64,000 nt of DNA from Bigelowiella natans CCMP2755 (lineage: Eukaryota > Cercozoa > Chlorarachniophyceae), in assembly GCA_000320545.1 (NCBI GenBank), contig ADNK01003018.1, forward strand, positions 1-64,000, in the 5' to 3' direction. How positions within the stretch are numbered: the first letter of the stretch is position 1; every line of letters starts with the position of its first letter. Below, piece after piece: positions 49,315 to 60,294 of this stretch. The notes under the pieces were generated by a model. The model saw only the letters and a list, made by a program, of their open reading frames with translations, searched no databases and was not told the origin of the DNA. Made by a program: the position numbers and the translations under genes.

Positions 49315-49646
49315 TTTAATATTGGTATTATGTCCTCTTGGCCCTCTCTGTAAGTTTTCGTCGTTCCAATACTCTATTCCTAAAGAGTAAGTACCGCCAA
49401 CATCAAAGTAGAACCTCTCAGTATAACCCTCGATCCATATATCTTCTTCCTCTTCTCCTCTTTTTGTGATATATTAATGTTCATTGGACCTTTCGCTAAC
49501 CTGGAACTAGCCTAACTACTTTGTATGTTCTTCTGCTCTAGAATGGGAGTTCCTCCTCCTCCTCCTTCTCCTTCTTCTTCTTCTTCTTCTTCTTCTTCTT
49601 CTAATTCTTATTTTGATGATCTAGCGCATATACGTGCAAGAAGATG

Positions 49647-49686
<40 letters not shown>

Positions 49687-50132
49687 TGCTCCTCCTGTAC
49701 CCCGTTCTTCTTCAATTCTTCCGAACCGAGGAATTTCCTATGCTTTAACAACGCGTTTTAGATATAATATTATACTGGAAATATCTTATATTCATTTGTA
49801 TTCATGAAACTTATTGTGATTATCCAGATAGGTGTTGCATGTCATATATTATAATAGACACATAATTATACAAAATATATCTAGATAATCTTTCATCATA
49901 CACTTGCGAGACTAATTTTCGAACTGACGAAGTCTTCCCATCCCCCCCACCCGTACTACCCACTATGACTCCTACCTGATCGTTAATTCGGCTGATGATG
50001 ATCTCAGAGAAGAACAAGCCATTCGATTGCTTTGTTAATTCGCCCTCCTTGTCATCATCAACAAACGATTTACAGCCGCACTGGCCTTACATTACCCTCA
50101 TCTTTGCAAGTCTAGCGTCCAACTCAACTTGA
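49315..50132. other. Divergent intergenic region, no gene seen
   Basis: Between the starts of the TMEM97-like gene (-) and the gene at 50133 (+). Contains a (CTT)n tract at 49573-49603 and a (GAT)n tract at 49647-49685. The open frames across them are repeat translations. No protein is recognised. Confidence 0.5.
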
Positions 50133-51482
50133 ATGAAAACTGCTTTCAACTACGCTGGGATTATTTCCTGCTGCTGCTGCTGCTGCTACTATGTGATGGC
50201 AGGAACTATTGTTCAGCATGGTGCTTCCAGCACAGCGCTCCAATTGACAACTGAAGTTAATTCGTGCACAACCACCACCGATAACGACTCTTCATTCGGT
50301 GCATCCCGCAATAGATACAACGGGGAGGACTTGCATGGAGTTGAATTATCCGTACCCCTTTTCGATTCTGCCACAGAGCAGGATGCTGAACAGCTCACAC
50401 GCCTTCATACCCCGGTGAGGGATACTGCTGCATTGTCGTCGTCATTTCCGCGTCTCAAGGATGATGGTTTTGCCTTCATGTATTCAAACACGCTTTCCAG
50501 TATTCTTCACAAAATCATTGACGAATCACCATCATCATATGCACATTTCGGCGATTATTTATCAAAAGTCCGGGTCGCTTTGACGCACGCTAAAGCAGAT
50601 GAAGTAGCATCCATTAACGATTTAATGGCAAAAATGGTAGCTGAAGAGCTAGTAGATGGCGTCAATGGTGTTGAAATCACCTGTCAATGGGACTCCCCCG
50701 ACACAAAGCTCCTTTTGCTAGATACCAGGTTCCCTTCTCCTCATGAAAGGATGATTCTAAGAAGCTAGACTTAGAAACACATATATATTGTACGTAGGAG
50801 GACACGAGCAATGGGATTTAATTTTTTTTGTTTTGGTGGTGTTTGATGCCTTAGGGAAACAGTGTATATACGTGTACACTTCGATTCGAACGAAACTCTA
50901 CATCGTGGTTCTAAGTTCTTCGATATTTCAGCGGGCACCAATCATCATAATCAACGGGTAGCTGGGGCATATCAGTTGTGGGCCCCAGTCACTGATTCCA
51001 ACGGTTATCCTCTTGTTATCCTAGCACCGAAATCTCTTGCACCTAAGGATATAATAATGGTACAGCAGACAATGCTGGATAGTCGCCCAACATACTACAT
51101 TCATATAAACCGACCTCAGCAAAATTGGTTTTGGCGATCACGAATGAGTGCGGGAGACTTTGCCGTCATGCGATCTGGTACGGTTCATACGATCATTAAA
51201 AATCCAGATGAGAACGGAAATTGTGAACATCGGATAGTGATGCAATTGAACATCGAATGTGCAGAACATGCTCTCGGAGCTAAAACGTTTCAGCCACATT
51301 CAAATCTTCGGGATGTAAAGGGAAGACAGTCGGGGAAGCATGCTATGAATGCAAAAAAGTCTCGAAGGAAAAACTTGGTAGGCAGTAACGAACAAGCGTG
51401 TGGCTTACTTGGTGAAGGACGTTGTGGATCCCAATCTGAATTTGAAGAGGGTGACTTAACTTTCTCTGAAATAGATGATTGA
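50133..51482 (+). CDS. Secreted protein of unknown family
   Basis: Two exons (50133-50728 and 50855-51482) close in phase to 407 residues. I do not recognise the family. The N-terminus (MKTAFNYAGIIS, six cysteines, YYVMAG) looks like a signal peptide. Its cysteine run is encoded by a TGC triplet repeat. The second exon has conserved-looking blocks FFDISAGTNHHNQRVAG, YQLWAPVTDSNGYPL and FAVMRSGTVHTI. Paired histidines in a beta-rich context would be compatible with a cupin or 2-oxoglutarate dioxygenase fold, but I cannot show the metal-binding triad. The C-terminus is basic (KSRRKN), then acidic. The single intron is short and free of microsatellites. An alternative reading without splicing would stop at 50768. 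Confidence 0.75.
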
Positions 51483-51942
51483 TCGTAACATGATGCGATT
51501 GTGCATACGATTTGTCGCACGAAAAAGCCATGCCGTTACTACGTCGTATAGTGGCACACGCACGCGATCGAATGGCTGTGTCACGTTGGTATATAGTGCT
51601 ACGCGATGCTCGCGCTACTTAGCTTGTGTTCTTATGCATGCGCGCTTCCTTTGTGCCCGACGTATGCAGCGCGTCGGCTCTCAGAGCACATGGCGTTTGT
51701 TCATTGATCCTACTCCCACATACAATGAATCTAATTTGCATATCATGTTGTCTGCTAGTCTGCAATGTGTCTCAGAGGTCAAAAGAGTGCAGAGTAATAA
51801 TGATGAAGTTTTCTTTATTTATTGAACATGATATTCAAATATAATTTTTCATTCCCTCGATCCTAAAGCTCTATTCGATTCCAGAGCATCATTGGGTGTT
51901 TTTTGCTCTTCTTGACCTTCTGCATCAAGAAAGTTTAGGTCA
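51483..51942. other. Convergent intergenic spacer with a small palindrome-rich island
   Basis: Between convergent stops of the gene ending at 51482 and the minus-strand gene ending at 51943. The first 340 bases contain GCATGCGCGC, GCGCGT and related words as in the larger islands. The remainder is AT-rich. No coding signal. Confidence 0.55.
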
Positions 51943-52490
51943 TCACCGAGAATTATAAATCTTGCACTTGTCGACTGCAATACCTTTAATTTGAGTTTTT
52001 AGTAATTTCTCGTTGAAGGCTGCGTATGTACCGTCAGCATTCGTTTCTATTGACAGCTGTGATCTTAGGCTTCGCGTGAGCCGTTGATTCGTATTTCTGT
52101 CACAGAATTAACTAATGAATTAGATTGCCTTCGGTGGAAGATTTTGTCTATACCTCTGTAACCGTTCGAAGGCCTTTTTTTTCTTTCTACTGTTGACCTG
52201 CTGTCTTGTTACTTTCCTTCTCTCCCCGTTGGTGACTAACGTATAAGTTGCATATTATTTTTGAATTGATAAGGGACTGTTATCCATCATACCGGGTGTC
52301 CATCTATTCAAAACCAGGGATCCAAACTTTTTTGGACATATTTTCCAATTTCGCACCTAAACATCGGATTGTTGTTTCAGAGAATTGAATCTGCTTTTAG
52401 CTGATCCTCCTATTTTCCGCTTATTTCTTCCACTTCTATTTGCTCTCTTGTGTACTCCCTCTCCGCTTTCTCTGTATCTCTTACCATACC
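51943..52490 (-). CDS. Small unrecognised gene, C-terminal exons
   Basis: The last two exons are clear. The exon 51943-52096 ends in SQLSIETNADGTYAAFNEKL and a terminal IYNSR stop. It is joined through a 57-base intron (52097-52153) to an upstream exon reading VNSRKKKKAFERLQR. A further upstream block (about 52370-52490, after a good pyrimidine-rich acceptor) is strongly basic (GRNKRKIGGSAKSRFN), but its junction does not close in phase. The product is small and lysine/arginine-rich, consistent with a nucleic-acid-binding or nucleolar protein, though that is only a guess from composition. The start codon was not located. Confidence 0.5.
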
Positions 52491-53380
52491 CATTTAACTA
52501 AAGGTAGAAGGTAACCTTTACAACTTCTTCTATCACATCGGAATCGCTGTCGCTACCTATTTTCCGCTTTCGACTGGGATAATATTTAAATCAATCGCAT
52601 GTCATTACTATGCCAACGGGGAATAACATAATTGTTAAGCAACATTATCCCAATTTAGGCAACTGTCAGTACCGAGAGGAACTCATGCGAAAGCGAAATC
52701 ACTATACAAAGGCCGGGGTGGGCGGTGATTATGCAGTGGGTGGCACTTATGCACTGAGCGATTCGAAAGAAGGTGGCAGGAGGGTAAAGTAAAAAAGAGG
52801 CGTCCCCTGTCTACTTTCTGTTTCGTCTCTATTCTGTTATTCTTAGGAGAGTTGAGGACGAGTGGGGGAGTCCTGGTGTGAAGGCCTCGTGCGAAGGTTG
52901 GTTTTGTTTCTTATGTGTGTGGGATGTAATTCTGTTGTGATTTATTACAGTAGATCTAATAGGAATGCTCCTTGTGCAAACAACAACCATGCTCTCACCT
53001 CGAACCCCGCCTCTTCATTGTTAATGACTTTTGCACTGTATTAAGATCAAATAATTTCCTATAATTTAAATCTGATGTAATTTGCCGCGTACCTTTTACA
53101 TTTTTTAGCTACCAATGTTGTCGTCAAGATGATATTTTGATCTAATTTCTAATTTAAAAAAATTAATAGGCTGACTATGGCCTTGATTTTTTATGAAAAA
53201 GGCGATTTTTAACAGGGTCGGTTGAGTCAAATTGCCCTCGAATTTCCAAAAAATGGAAACTTGGAATACCAGGTATTTGAGTCGCAGGGAAGAAATGAAG
53301 AGGGTCAACAGAGTTAATTCCTCGTGACATGGAATCTCGACCTGGAACTCATGGGCCCAGGTTAGTCGAGAGGAGTCTCA
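52491..53380. other. Spacer upstream of U6, no gene seen
   Basis: AT-rich sequence between the 5' side of the small minus-strand gene and the U6 promoter. A 60-codon frame starting near 52610 has no partners or recognised sequence. Upstream U6 promoter elements would be expected in the last 100 bases, but I cannot define one. Confidence 0.4.
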
Positions 53381-53390
53381 TATATAAATA
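53381..53390 (+). promoter_or_regulatory. TATA box of the U6 gene
   Basis: TATATAAATA lies about 25 bases before the likely U6 5' end, the usual spacing for RNA polymerase III type 3 promoters. Confidence 0.7.
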
Positions 53391-53406
53391 TGTTCGATTA
53401 TGGTGG

Positions 53407-53435
53407 ATCCCTCTCTTCGGAGAGGGTCATCCGCA

Positions 53436-53466
<31 letters not shown>

Positions 53467-53513
53467 GGCCCCTGCGCAAGGATGACACGCACAAATCGAG
53501 AATGTATACCTTT
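53407..53513 (+). ncRNA. U6: U6 spliceosomal snRNA
   Basis: U6 is the catalytic RNA of the major spliceosome. The conserved core is unmistakable: ATTGGAACGATACAGAGAAG with the ACAGAGA box, then GATTAGCATGGCCCCTGCGC with the AGC triad and internal stem-loop, then AAGGATGACACGCA. The 5' hairpin CCCTCTC-TTCG-GAGAGGG keeps the UUCG loop with a lineage-specific stem. Transcription would end at the run of six T at 53511-53516. The first base is uncertain by a few positions. It sits in a divergent spacer, transcribed toward the RING-Derlin gene. It confirms a functional major spliceosome, in line with the many GT-AG introns. Confidence 0.97.
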
Positions 53514-53516
53514 TTT
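53511..53516 (+). terminator. RNA polymerase III T-run terminator of U6
   Basis: Six consecutive T follow the conserved U6 3' region directly. Confidence 0.8.
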
Positions 53517-54419
53517 CCAATTTGTGCTATGTATGTAATAACAAGCTGTCTGTCGAAAAATGGCATCGCCTGTGAAAAGCGATGATTTTTTTTTAAACCC
53601 TTTTTGGCGTTGAGTCATTTATATGGTTGCATTCCTTCGTTGTTTTTTTTCTCTACATTCACCTCCCTTTCCTGAATTTAGTCCTTGATTGTGCATGTCG
53701 TATTGTTAATTTGTAGGTAATTTATCATTCTTTTTAAGCCGCTTCTCATCGAAGAAACACGCTTGTAAAAGACGGACGGAGGGATAAGTGGACCCACAGC
53801 AAAGCTTCAGCGACGACAACAGCGATCGGCATTCGCAAGGAGTTCGTTTATCCTTCCAGGGAGTTCGTTTAATTGCCCTTCCTTCCGAGAAGTTCCTCAT
53901 TTTCGGGTAAATACAAAGGATGAGACGAACTTAAGGAAATATACCAAAACTGTGTATTCAAACTTAAATATGGTTGCTAGGTTCCAATCTTTCTGGAAGG
54001 GAAATTGTCACTTCTACGGATAGGTGAATCCTTTTTCTTCAGTCTCAAAAATGAGAAGGTTACTTATCATCGAAACTCACACGTATCGGAAGAAGACTTT
54101 AAAGTTTTCGAATCGAAGAAGATTGATTAATCCTTAGAAACCGTGCCATAACATCGAAATTTTCGAATCAAAGAATATTTGATTAATTTAGAAGCCGTGC
54201 AATAAAGAGGTCAAGAAGTTGGACTAATCGAGATTTCCTTGAAAGGGAAACAGGTGTACCCAATAATTCCGATAGCCAATCATTAATCTTGGAATCTCAC
54301 TGAAATAATATTTATAAAAAGGACACGGTTATAGAAAGCGGCGACGTCGCGAAAACATTCCCCCTCTTATCGTAGAGGAGCGGGGAAATGAAAATTCCCA
54401 CGATGAGAAGTTTGCAGTG
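53517..54419. other. Spacer between U6 and the RING-Derlin gene, with an imperfect repeat
   Basis: AT-rich upstream region. An imperfect direct repeat of about 45 bases lies at about 54104-54152 and 54158-54206 (both contain TTTTCGAATC and CCGTGC). A TATA-like TTTATAAAAA at 54311-54320 lies about 100 bases before the ATG and may be the core promoter of the downstream gene. Confidence 0.5.
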
Positions 54420-55082
54420 ATGGACTATGATTACAAAGCTGAGAATTATGGTGAGGTAGAGGTTGTAGCAAATTCACAGGAGCAGGGAGACAAAGACGAG
54501 GAAAAGATCAATGATGGAAAAGGGAATGCTGCAACGGGGGAGAAGGAAATGGCGGATAAAACGTTTTTGTCCATCTTCGAGGTAGCTGCACTCCAATCGA
54601 TCTTACATCATTCATTCATCTGAGGAATTACATGTTTTCTTCGTTAGTGTCCAGTATGCAAACAGCTTTTGCATAATCCTGTTACCTTGAAATGCGGCCA
54701 TTCTTTATGCGAAGATTGCATGATGCAGTACCTTGAGAACGGAACTGGTCGCTGCAAATGTCCTGCAGGTCAACGGAAGGATATTCTCTTTGTGATGTCG
54801 ACGTGCCGTACTACTACTTGTGCGACAAGATGAGTGCATATTGTGTCATGTAACTACCCTATTACTTCTTCTTCTTCTTCTTCATCGATGTTTTTAATAG
54901 CAGTAGTAGGGTTAATGAATAATAATAGTAATGATACACAGGATGCCAAACTGTGATCCCGTTTTACCTGCCTCCGATCAACATCACTTTGCGACGAGCT
55001 CTCGGGGTGCTAATTCATCATATTTTGTTTGATAGACGACGAGTATGATTTAATACACTTCTGAATCTATTATAATCGAATA

Positions 55083-55137
<55 letters not shown>

Positions 55138-55187
55138 CACACACATAAAATATTTATTTGTACTAGTAAAGGAGGAGGAGTAGTATC

Positions 55188-55230
<43 letters not shown>

Positions 55231-55487
55231 TTTATTATATAGTTCATCATCATTTAAAATCATACCTTTAGTTACATATCACTCTATATTATAAATGGGG
55301 TTGGTTGCTGGCTGCTGCAGGAAAAATGTCCAAACTTAACCAGGGAACGTGGTGACGAAATAAACCATGAAATGTTGAGCTTCCGGAGGTTGCTTATCCA
55401 TACTACTCATAACACCCTTGCATCTTAACCTAAAGCGACTCCGTCCTTCATGCTACTTTCGCTCCCTCTAAACACCTCATCCTCTCA

Positions 55488-55527
<40 letters not shown>

Positions 55528-56223
55528 CCCCCCGCCCCCCCCCTCCTTCTGTGTTGTGTTGTGTGATATACTACATATTATTGTCACTGTGTAAATATCC
55601 AGAGATTTACTTGCCGATGCCAGCGCAATATGTTCGGTTTTACCTCAAGGCACCGAGGTATTATCGATCGATCGGTCGTCGTGACCTAATGTTTATTTTC
55701 TTATGCTATTATTAAGTTGTTGAACCGCTGTATATCCCTCCATCTCCATTTTTTGTCTATATATTCTTCTTCTTAGGGACGGCAGTTGGAAATTGTGAGG
55801 AGAGAGATAAGACTTATGCGGCTTCAGGTAGCCAACTCTTAGTAGTGTGGTAGTAGTAGTAGTCGTAGTAGTAGTAGTCGTAGTAGTAGTAGTCGTAGTA
55901 GTAGTAGTAGTAGTCGTGCTGCTGCTACTGCTGTTGCTGCGAAAGCATGATCAAATACTTTATTATTTCATTTATAATTATTAGAACCAGCAAGCATTGC
56001 GGGAGCAAGTAAGAGCAAGCAGAGGAAGAGGTGGAGGAGGAGGAAGTAACGGTGCAGCAGCAGCCAGACGTGGAGCGAGGAGGGACGGACTTAACCCGTC
56101 GTCGCCCTTCTTCCAGTACACTTTACCTCTTACAGCAAAATGGATGGTCATAATGATGGTAGTAAAACTTATTTTAGTTGTGTTGTTATGAGTACCAATA
56201 GGTGGTTGTTTGTTGTGGCAATC

Positions 56224-56259
<36 letters not shown>

Positions 56260-56345
56260 TTGGAAGTACCAGTAGCAGCAGCAGAAACTAATGGAAGAAG
56301 AAGATGATAGTAATGATGATGCCATAAGTTCATACCTACACTCTC

Positions 56346-56384
<39 letters not shown>

Positions 56385-56900
56385 CCTCTCCCTCTATCGT
56401 GAATAATGAATCCTAAAAGGTTTTTACGGTGTGGAGCTTGGTAGATACAAATGCAGTTTCGTATCTTAAATTAGACTGGAACAAAGGTGATAAGTAGTAG
56501 AGATTATATCAGTGATGCGTGAAACACATCGTCAGCATCGTCATTATCATCATCACTACTCATCACCAACAACTGTTATAATGATATTCATATTTGTTCT
56601 TCTATTTCAGTGAGCGAGGGAGAATTTTGGAGGCTGGGCACGACTTTTTTCTCGCTGGGAAACCGATCCAACTTGCTGTAATTATAATCATTAGAAGACC
56701 AATTTCATGTTTTCCCCTGCTCGAACAAATCGTATTATTATTATATCATGTAATAATAATAATCATAATAATAATGATAATATCTCAGGCGATCTGTATT
56801 TTCGCTCTTGCGTTTGTACTTTCTCAAACCTTATGAGCCGACGATTGGAACAAAGAGGTAGGTAGGGTAGGCACTACTACTACTTTCATATATCATCACC

Positions 56901-56933
<33 letters not shown>

Positions 56934-57996
56934 TCATGGCCTCCCTCTCCTTTCACCGATTTACAAAATAATACTAGATACGGTAAAATTCTGGTTTCTG
57001 GCGTTATTATCATGCTCATGTGGAGTTATATGAATCAAGCAACAGCCGTCAAACAGCAGCAGCAGCAGCAGCAGCAGCAGGTCGAGTGAATTGGTAGAAG
57101 GAAGCAGTAATAGTAGTAGTAGGAGGAGGAGTAGGAGTATGATGAATACAGCAGCAAGAAGAAGAAGAGGAAGAAGAAGAAGAAGATCTATATGATCGTC
57201 TGCATCACAATTAACCGTAGTTTTCTCCCTCCCTGTGTAGGATCATGAATTAGACGATTCAGATTTCCTTTCACATTGGCTAATCTGGCACATGTTTGTC
57301 TATTACTGCCTTGAGGTAATATATTTCATTTGTTCGATCTGAGGGGGGGGATGGGGGATGTTTCCACAACCATTCATTACACAAACGGAATGATTTTACA
57401 ATCTTATTGCTCTATTGGTTGTTATTTATTGATATACCATAATAACTTGACACTATCATCATCATCATTATCATGATCATCATTCAGAAACCGCTTCTGT
57501 TTTTGGTATTGCTATGGCTTGTACAATTGGAGGCCATCGTCCAAGCACCGTAAGATCATGATGATGATGATGATGATGATGATGTGTACTACACATATGA
57601 TGAGCCCTACATCACCATAATCATCATCATTGTCATCATCACATCGGTCATCTTAGAATCAATATTGTTGGTCTATGTTATGATCAATAAATATTTCCCA
57701 GATGGCAAAATCTCACCATGTTCCTGATGATGCTCTCTCCTAGGATTCCATACATTGCGGTATCATCTTTGATAGAATGCTTAATTTGCAATAATGATTA
57801 TTTCGGCTGCTGCTGCAACATGGAGTATCGTTCACTGCCGCCTTAATTTAAATTTAATCCTGTCGAAAACAACAACTTTTATGATTTTGTTCTACAGATA
57901 ACTCTCTATAAAAATCTCAACAATTACATGTTCAACGAAGAGCAACGGCATGAAGAACTATTTCATATCAGAACTCGAGTTGTGTTGCGTGGTTGA
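54420..57996 (+). CDS. RING-finger ubiquitin ligase fused to a Derlin-like membrane domain
   Basis: Fifteen exons close in phase throughout: 54420-54581, 54648-54768, 54942-55006, 55321-55388, 55603-55657, 55777-55827, 55985-56158, 56420-56486, 56611-56677, 56789-56857, 56978-57080, 57241-57315, 57488-57549, 57702-57759, 57898-57996. They encode 431 residues. An acidic N-terminus is followed by a RING at about residues 55-95 (ECPVCKQLLHNPVTLKCGHS then LCEDCMMQYLENG; Cys/His spacing C-x2-C-x11-C-x1-H-x2/4-C-x2-C type). A helical linker (RREIRLMRLQNQQALREQV) and a Gly/Ala/Arg-rich segment follow. The second half begins YTLPLTAKWMVIMM and contains LKLDWNKVSEGEFWRLGTTF then FSLGN, resembling the Derlin LPPVT and LxxDxxLxxxFQIWRLxTxFLFFG signatures. 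Several membrane helices follow, then APWQNLTMFLMMLSPRIPYI. Derlins form the ERAD retrotranslocation channel, and RING ligases ubiquitinate its substrates. The C-terminal half is more divergent, so Derlin assignment is an inference. Confidence 0.82.
55087..55145 (+). repeat. Compound (CT)n(CA)n microsatellite
   Basis: CT array followed directly by CA array, and then by an AT array at 55193-55224, all in the intron between exons 54942-55006 and 55321-55388. A pure CT array is at 55494-55522 in the next intron and another at 56349-56380. Confidence 0.95.
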
Positions 57997-59185
57997 AATC
58001 TGATAGTATAGACAATGGTCATTTTAATAATAATAGAGAATATAAATTCGGACGTATGTGTATATATCCGTTGCAACACGTGTCGCTTTACTTGCATGAA
58101 ACATTACATTGACAAGCTAATTTTCGATCACCACCAAAACAAACCTGCACACGATCGCGGGCGATGCAATCGCAGTCGCGGACTCAAATCTGGTTATCAT
58201 CATCTGCGCACTGCTAGACTGGGCCTCGCAATGATGGTTATTATTATTTCATACACAGCGACGAGCATGACGCTCTAGACGCTACCTTCGGTTTGATGCG
58301 CGCACATTCTAGCATTGCTGCGCATGCTGTAGCGCACAACTGTGCAGTGGCGGTCCATGCAGAGACAATAAGACGATGCAAGTTGTTGAGCGCTGTCGTA
58401 GCCGCTGCATTGCATAGCTACATGTGAGGATATGACCATTGAACGAATTTGATTGATCAGTTGCATCCGTCTTGTGCATGCTAGCATGCTAGCATGCATA
58501 CTAGCATAGCTACATGGCATCACGAAGCCATCGCCGCATGATCGCACATCTAGACATGACCACTTGGCGCTAGATGGCAGTAGCCACAACAGGCTAGCAG
58601 GCTGGCGCAGGCTGTGCAGCGCTTTTCCATGCTCACCTTTCCATCTAGCTAGCCATGCAGCGTCGTGCAGTCAGAAGGAAACCCATCTAGACATTGCATG
58701 CTAGCATGGTTAAGCCAAGCTAGTAAGCTAGCACCGTGTTTTTCCGCAACAACAATATGTGCCACGGCATCGGCATCATACCTACACTATGACACAAATG
58801 GCGTGCAGTGATAGGGTAGCGCAGGTGCAACACATTGCGCGCACAGCTGTGTGTCAATAATGCGCACGCTTTGCATGATGTGACACATGTGGCGCAGCAA
58901 GCAAACCCGCTCTAGCGCTTGATGACGAACATGTCTAGATATATGGACATATATGCAAGCTACGATGCGTAAGACAAAGGCAATAAATAAGCTCATGCAT
59001 AGTACTAGGATGTAGTACGTTACATCGTAGACAAGACGAGGGCGTGGTGGAACACACAGTTGATAATAACACATAATAAGCATCACGTTCTCCAAGAGAA
59101 AGTAAGCCACACAAACATCCACGATTTAGGTGTTGATTGTGCCAGAACATGTCTTGACGGAAATGTTTTCAATATCGATCTAGAC
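57997..59185. other. Convergent intergenic region with the strongest palindrome-rich island
   Basis: Between the RING-Derlin stop and the stop of the minus-strand gene at 59186. The island spans about 58060-59160. It contains overlapping CATGCTAGCATGCTAGCATG near 58476-58498, GCATGCTAGCATGG near 58696, ACATCTAGACATG near 58545, CATCTAGACATTG near 58684, ACATGTCTAGATAT near 58929, and many TGCGCA and TGCA words. It is microsatellite-free. Open frames of 75-110 codons on both strands have no protein character. Confidence 0.65.
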
Positions 59186-60236
59186 TCAGAATTGAAGCTT
59201 TGCATGTAAAAATATCTTGCAGTGTGTGAATGTTTCGTTGCTCCGTATCGAATAGTCTACTTTGCATTCTGTAGATGTTCTGAACCAACCTTTGTCAACG
59301 TCAATGCCACGATCACCGAACATATTCTCAATCCTATCAATAAAGAAGGAGGTATGAATTGTCAGGAAACAACAGTTTTGGTAGTGGTCTCTAGCATCAT
59401 CCAAAGAATGCAAAGAAGACGACTACACATCATATGCTTATCATTAAGATTAAATTCTCCATTCCTCTGCTCATTTACGGTATCATCATTATACAAACAG
59501 CAGTGGTCCTCTTACCTCCTTCCTGATACTACAACACTCACCTTGGTTCGTGGCGGAATATGCGATCATCCTTTGACATCGAATCTCTGTCGTAGCAGCT
59601 TAAGCATACTATACCAAAACCGTTCTGAGAAGAAATAGAGGGGGGGAGGAGAAGAAGAATGAGCAGAAAGCTAGCTAATAGCAGCTGTATGAATAAATAA
59701 ACAACTAAATAAATAAAGCAAATTTGATAAGCATAAGCAGTACCTGAAGGCATGGGTATCGTCTATCCCGTAGTTTTCCATGCATCATACAAGGAACTAC
59801 CTGTTGTCGTTGTTGTGGTTACTCAATTTTGATGATTACGATAGATGGAAATAATTGTGCAAGAATGTGTTGTACACTCACAACATACTACTACTGAGGA
59901 GGGGGAGAAAAAGGAGGAGTACAAACTTGAATTGGCTGCTTCTGATTTATCTGGAAATCAATGATGGAAGGGCACGGCATTCCTTTAAAAACCTTGCTAA
60001 CGAACAATTCCTTTCTCCTGCAAAGTCAAGAATAATCAGAGGAACAAGCGAGAAACAAGACCAGAAGCAGAATACAAGAAGAAGAACAAGAACAAGAAGG
60101 AGAACATAGAGGAGGACTCAGGAAATAGAATTTAGGTTTTATGATGCCAGAGGATACAGATAGATATTTAAACACACGACGAGAAAGGAGGTACTTGTTC
60201 AATAGTTGGATGATGACTAATTTCTAAGCCAAGATC

Positions 60237-60294
<58 letters not shown>

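Noticed and set aside
58275-59150. Minus-strand frames of 71-111 codons in the strongest island
   Set aside because: Translation is dominated by repeated CAT/GCA words. No conserved motif was found.
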